NCBI GenBank assembly: GCA_027073875.1
Contig: JALTEO010000145.1
Location: 1-9,419 of the forward strand
Direction: 5' to 3'
DNA: 9,419 nucleotides
Origin: Bacteroidales bacterium
Lineage (GTDB): Bacteria; Bacteroidota; Bacteroidia; Bacteroidales; JALTDM01
The position numbers were made by a program, and so were the translations under genes. The notes under the pieces were generated by a model that ran no database searches, was not told the DNA's origin, and was given only the letters and a program-made list of their open reading frames with translations. The stretch's first letter is position 1. Each line of letters opens with the position of its first letter. Shown here in pieces: positions 7,436 to 9,419 of this stretch.

Positions 7436-9259
7436 TTAAAATTCGTCCTCCACCCGTAGATTATCAACAATAAACTGTTGTCTGTCGTCGGTATTCTTTC
7501 CCATATAAAATCGTAACAAATCATCTACTTTATCATCTTTTGTAAGCGACACGGGGTCTAAACGAATTTTTTTGCCGATAAAATGCTTAAACTCATCTGG
7601 AGAAATTTCGCCAAGACCTTTAAAGCGAACTATCTCCGAAGTTTTTCCCAATTTGGCAACTGCCTTATTCCGTTCCGTTTCGTTATAACAATAAAGCGTA
7701 TCTTTTTTATTTCTTACCCTGAATAGTGGTGTCTGCAAAATATAAAGATGTCCGTTTTTTACCAACTCAGGGAAAAATTGCAGAAAGAATGTTAACAGCA
7801 ACAAGCGAATGTGCATACCGTCGTTGTCGGCATCAGTCGCAATAATTACCTTATTATATCTAAGATTTTCCAAGCCGTCCTCAATATTCAGTGCTGCTTG
7901 CAACAAGTTAAATTCCTCATTTTCATATACCATTTTTTTTGTTGAACCGTATGAATTTAACGGTTTTCCTTTTAAGCTGAACACGGCTTGTGTTGTTACA
8001 TCCCGTGCTTTGGTAATAGAGCCGCTGGCAGAATCGCCCTCAGTAATGAAAATAGAAGATTCGTAACGGCGTTCGTCATTGGAATTGAAAGTTATCCGAC
8101 AGTCGCGTAATTTTTTATTGTGTAAACTGACTTTTTTGGCTGTTTCACGGGCTTTTTTCTGTATTTGCGAAATGGCTCGCCGTTCTTTTTCCGATGATTG
8201 AATTTTTTTCAGTAAAATATCAGCCGTTTCGGGATTTTTATGGAGGTAATTATCTAGTTCCCGTTTCATGAAATCAATAACAAAATTCCTGACGGAAGGT
8301 CCATCGGGTCCCATATTTTTAGAGCCGAGTTTCGTTTTTGTCTGCGATTCAAAAACCGGTTCTTCAATGCGAATACTTAGTGCCGCAACAATAGATGCCT
8401 TGATATCGGACACATGAAAATCTTTTTTGTAAAATTCGCGGATAGTTTTCACCAATGCCTCGTTAAAAGCCAATAGATGTGTGCCACCCTGCGGTGTTCG
8501 TTGTCCGTTGACATAAGTATAATAATCTTCGCCGTAACGGTTTGTATGCGTAAGAGCCACCTCAATATCTCCATTTTTAATATGGATAATCGGATAAAGT
8601 GGGTCGGCACTCATATTGTCTTCCAGCAAATCTAAAAGACCGTTTTTTGAGAATAAAACCGTATCGTTAAATTTTATTTTCAGTCCGGCATTGATATACA
8701 CATAATTCCGTAATCGTTTTTCGGCATGCTCCAACACAAATGCAAAGGACTCAAAAATTGTATCATCAGGAATAAACCGGACAATTGTTCCATTCGGTAA
8801 ATCTGTTTTTTCTTCTTTTTCGGAAACAAAATTTCCCTGTGAAAATTCTACAATAACGGTTTTGCCATCGCGAATAGATTGTATCACAAATTTTTTCGAT
8901 AATGCATTAATAGCTTTAAGGCCTACACCGTTAAGACCAACGGATTTTTTAAAAACCTTGGAATCATATTTAGCACCGGTATTCATCTCGGAAGCCACTT
9001 CCTTGACTTTTCCCAAAGGAATGCCCCTGCCGAAATCACGAACTGTCACACAATCCTCATTGATGGTAACAATAATTTGTTTGCCAAACCCCATCAGGTA
9101 TTCATCAATACCGTTGTCAACCGCCTCTTTCAGAAGAATATATATGCCATCGTCGGCAGAATTACCATCGCCTAACTTCCCAATATACATACCGGGACGA
9201 CGACGAATATGTTCCCGCCAGTCAAGTGTCCGTATGTTATCTTCCGTATAATCCTGCAT
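7436..9259 (-). CDS. parE: DNA topoisomerase IV subunit B
   Basis: This is the ATP-driven subunit of topoisomerase IV, which powers strand passage in the A2B2 complex with ParC. At 607 residues it is close to E. coli ParE and shorter than most GyrB. The GHKL ATPase domain shows RRPGMYIG (20-27), Glu45 as catalytic base and Asn49 for magnesium (EAVDN), RDFGRGIP (74-81) and the lid glycines GLNGVGLKAIN (108-118). The transducer domain has the ATP-contacting QTKTKLGS (306-313, Lys308). The TOPRIM domain has EGDSASGS with Glu407 and the metal-binding DADNDG (476-481), then FKGLGEISPDEF (546-557) and the closing FYMGKNTDDRQQFI. Both catalytic sites are complete. ATG 9259 sits just downstream of a consensus promoter. 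The gene is first in a two-gene operon with parC. A gyrB assignment is less likely because a topoisomerase IV-type A subunit is its direct partner. Confidence 0.94.
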   Translation of the reverse strand: MQDYTEDNIRTLDWREHIRRRPGMYIGKLGDGNSADDGIYILLKEAVDNGIDEYLMGFGKQIIVTINEDCVTVRDFGRGIPLGKVKEVASEMNTGAKYDSKVFKKSVGLNGVGLKAINALSKKFVIQSIRDGKTVIVEFSQGNFVSEKEEKTDLPNGTIVRFIPDDTIFESFAFVLEHAEKRLRNYVYINAGLKIKFNDTVLFSKNGLLDLLEDNMSADPLYPIIHIKNGDIEVALTHTNRYGEDYYTYVNGQRTPQGGTHLLAFNEALVKTIREFYKKDFHVSDIKASIVAALSIRIEEPVFESQTKTKLGSKNMGPDGPSVRNFVIDFMKRELDNYLHKNPETADILLKKIQSSEKERRAISQIQKKARETAKKVSLHNKKLRDCRITFNSNDERRYESSIFITEGDSASGSITKARDVTTQAVFSLKGKPLNSYGSTKKMVYENEEFNLLQAALNIEDGLENLRYNKVIIATDADNDGMHIRLLLLTFFLQFFPELVKNGHLYILQTPLFRVRNKKDTLYCYNETERNKAVAKLGKTSEIVRFKGLGEISPDEFKHFIGKKIRLDPVSLTKDDKVDDLLRFYMGKNTDDRQQFIVDNLRVEDEF

Positions 9260-9272
9260 GCCAAAATTTTTG

Positions 9273-9303
9273 CAAAAATAAAGAATTAGTAAGGGTTAGC
9301 AAA
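9273..9303 (-). promoter_or_regulatory. Bacteroidota-type promoter of the parE-parC operon
   Basis: On the minus strand a -33 TTTG (9303-9300) is followed after 19 bases by the -7 box TATTTTTG (9280-9273), matching TTTG-N19-TAnnTTTG exactly. The -7 box ends 13 bases before the parE ATG, so the leader would be only a few bases long. No operator-like repeat or Shine-Dalgarno sequence is seen in the remaining leader. Confidence 0.78.
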
Positions 9304-9390
9304 CAGCTTCACAAAAGAGTTATCAAAAAGAAATAAACAAGTATTTTATCATTTCTACGGTGCTTGATTGTTTGTTCTGTTGTTACAAAG

Positions 9391-9410
9391 GTTTCGTCCC
9401 GATGGGACAA
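9391..9410. repeat. Short GC-rich hairpin, probably part of an intergenic repeat running off the window
   Basis: GTCCC (9396-9400) and GGGAC (9404-9408) pair around the 3-base loop GAT, within GGTTTCGTCCCGATGGGACA. It stands out in an otherwise very AT-rich stretch upstream of parE. Similar 'TTTCGTCCC...GGGAC' motifs recur between genes in Bacteroidota as I recall, but only one copy is visible here. The rest of 9304-9390 shows nothing I can identify. Confidence 0.4.
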
Positions 9411-9419
9411 TTTACAATT

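Noticed and set aside
4797..9259. The two topoisomerase genes as gyrA/gyrB
   Set aside because: The A subunit lacks a GyrA box and has the Bacteroidota topoisomerase IV arrangement with an acidic tail; the B subunit is ParE-sized and adjacent to it.

Overview
The window looks like chromosomal DNA from a member of the Bacteroidota, probably uncultured. Three independent signs agree. The first gene ends in a gliding-motility/type IX secretion C-terminal domain of the kind found almost only in this phylum. Two genes are preceded by the Bacteroidota sigma-ABfr promoter pattern (TTTG, a spacer of about 20 bases, then TAnnTTTG). The DNA is AT-rich and the genes have A-rich leaders with little Shine-Dalgarno sequence. 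I cannot name a genus from the sequence alone.

Layout. Bases 1-3003 (+) hold a large secreted multidomain surface protein, probably missing its first few codons at the window edge. Its order is lamin-tail-like domain, Ig-like module, three near-identical 160-161-residue tandem units, PKD domain, then the type-B sorting domain. Bases 3187-3960 (+) encode a short Bacteroidota-type AMP nucleosidase behind a clear promoter. Facing it, with only 5 bases between the stop codons, is a six-helix PAP2-family membrane phosphatase (3966-4613, -). Bases 4654-4784 are a non-coding palindromic element with perfect 16-base terminal inverted repeats and a possible 5-base target duplication, best read as a MITE. 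Bases 4797-7400 and 7436-9259 (both -) are the two subunits of topoisomerase IV, transcribed parE then parC from a consensus promoter at 9273-9303. The window ends in a short hairpin-forming intergenic repeat.

How the genes relate. ParE (ATPase/TOPRIM) and ParC (cleavage/DNA wrapping) form one A2B2 enzyme and are clearly one operon. The adhesin-like protein, AMP nucleosidase and PAP2 phosphatase are separate units with no evident functional link to it or to each other. The most unusual items are the MITE, which lies 12 bases after the parC stop and at the position where the pap2 -33 element would be expected, and the recently duplicated repeats inside the surface protein. I see no CRISPR array, tRNA or rRNA, phage gene, transposase or defence-type cluster. 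Apart from the repeats the window is ordinary housekeeping and envelope content.
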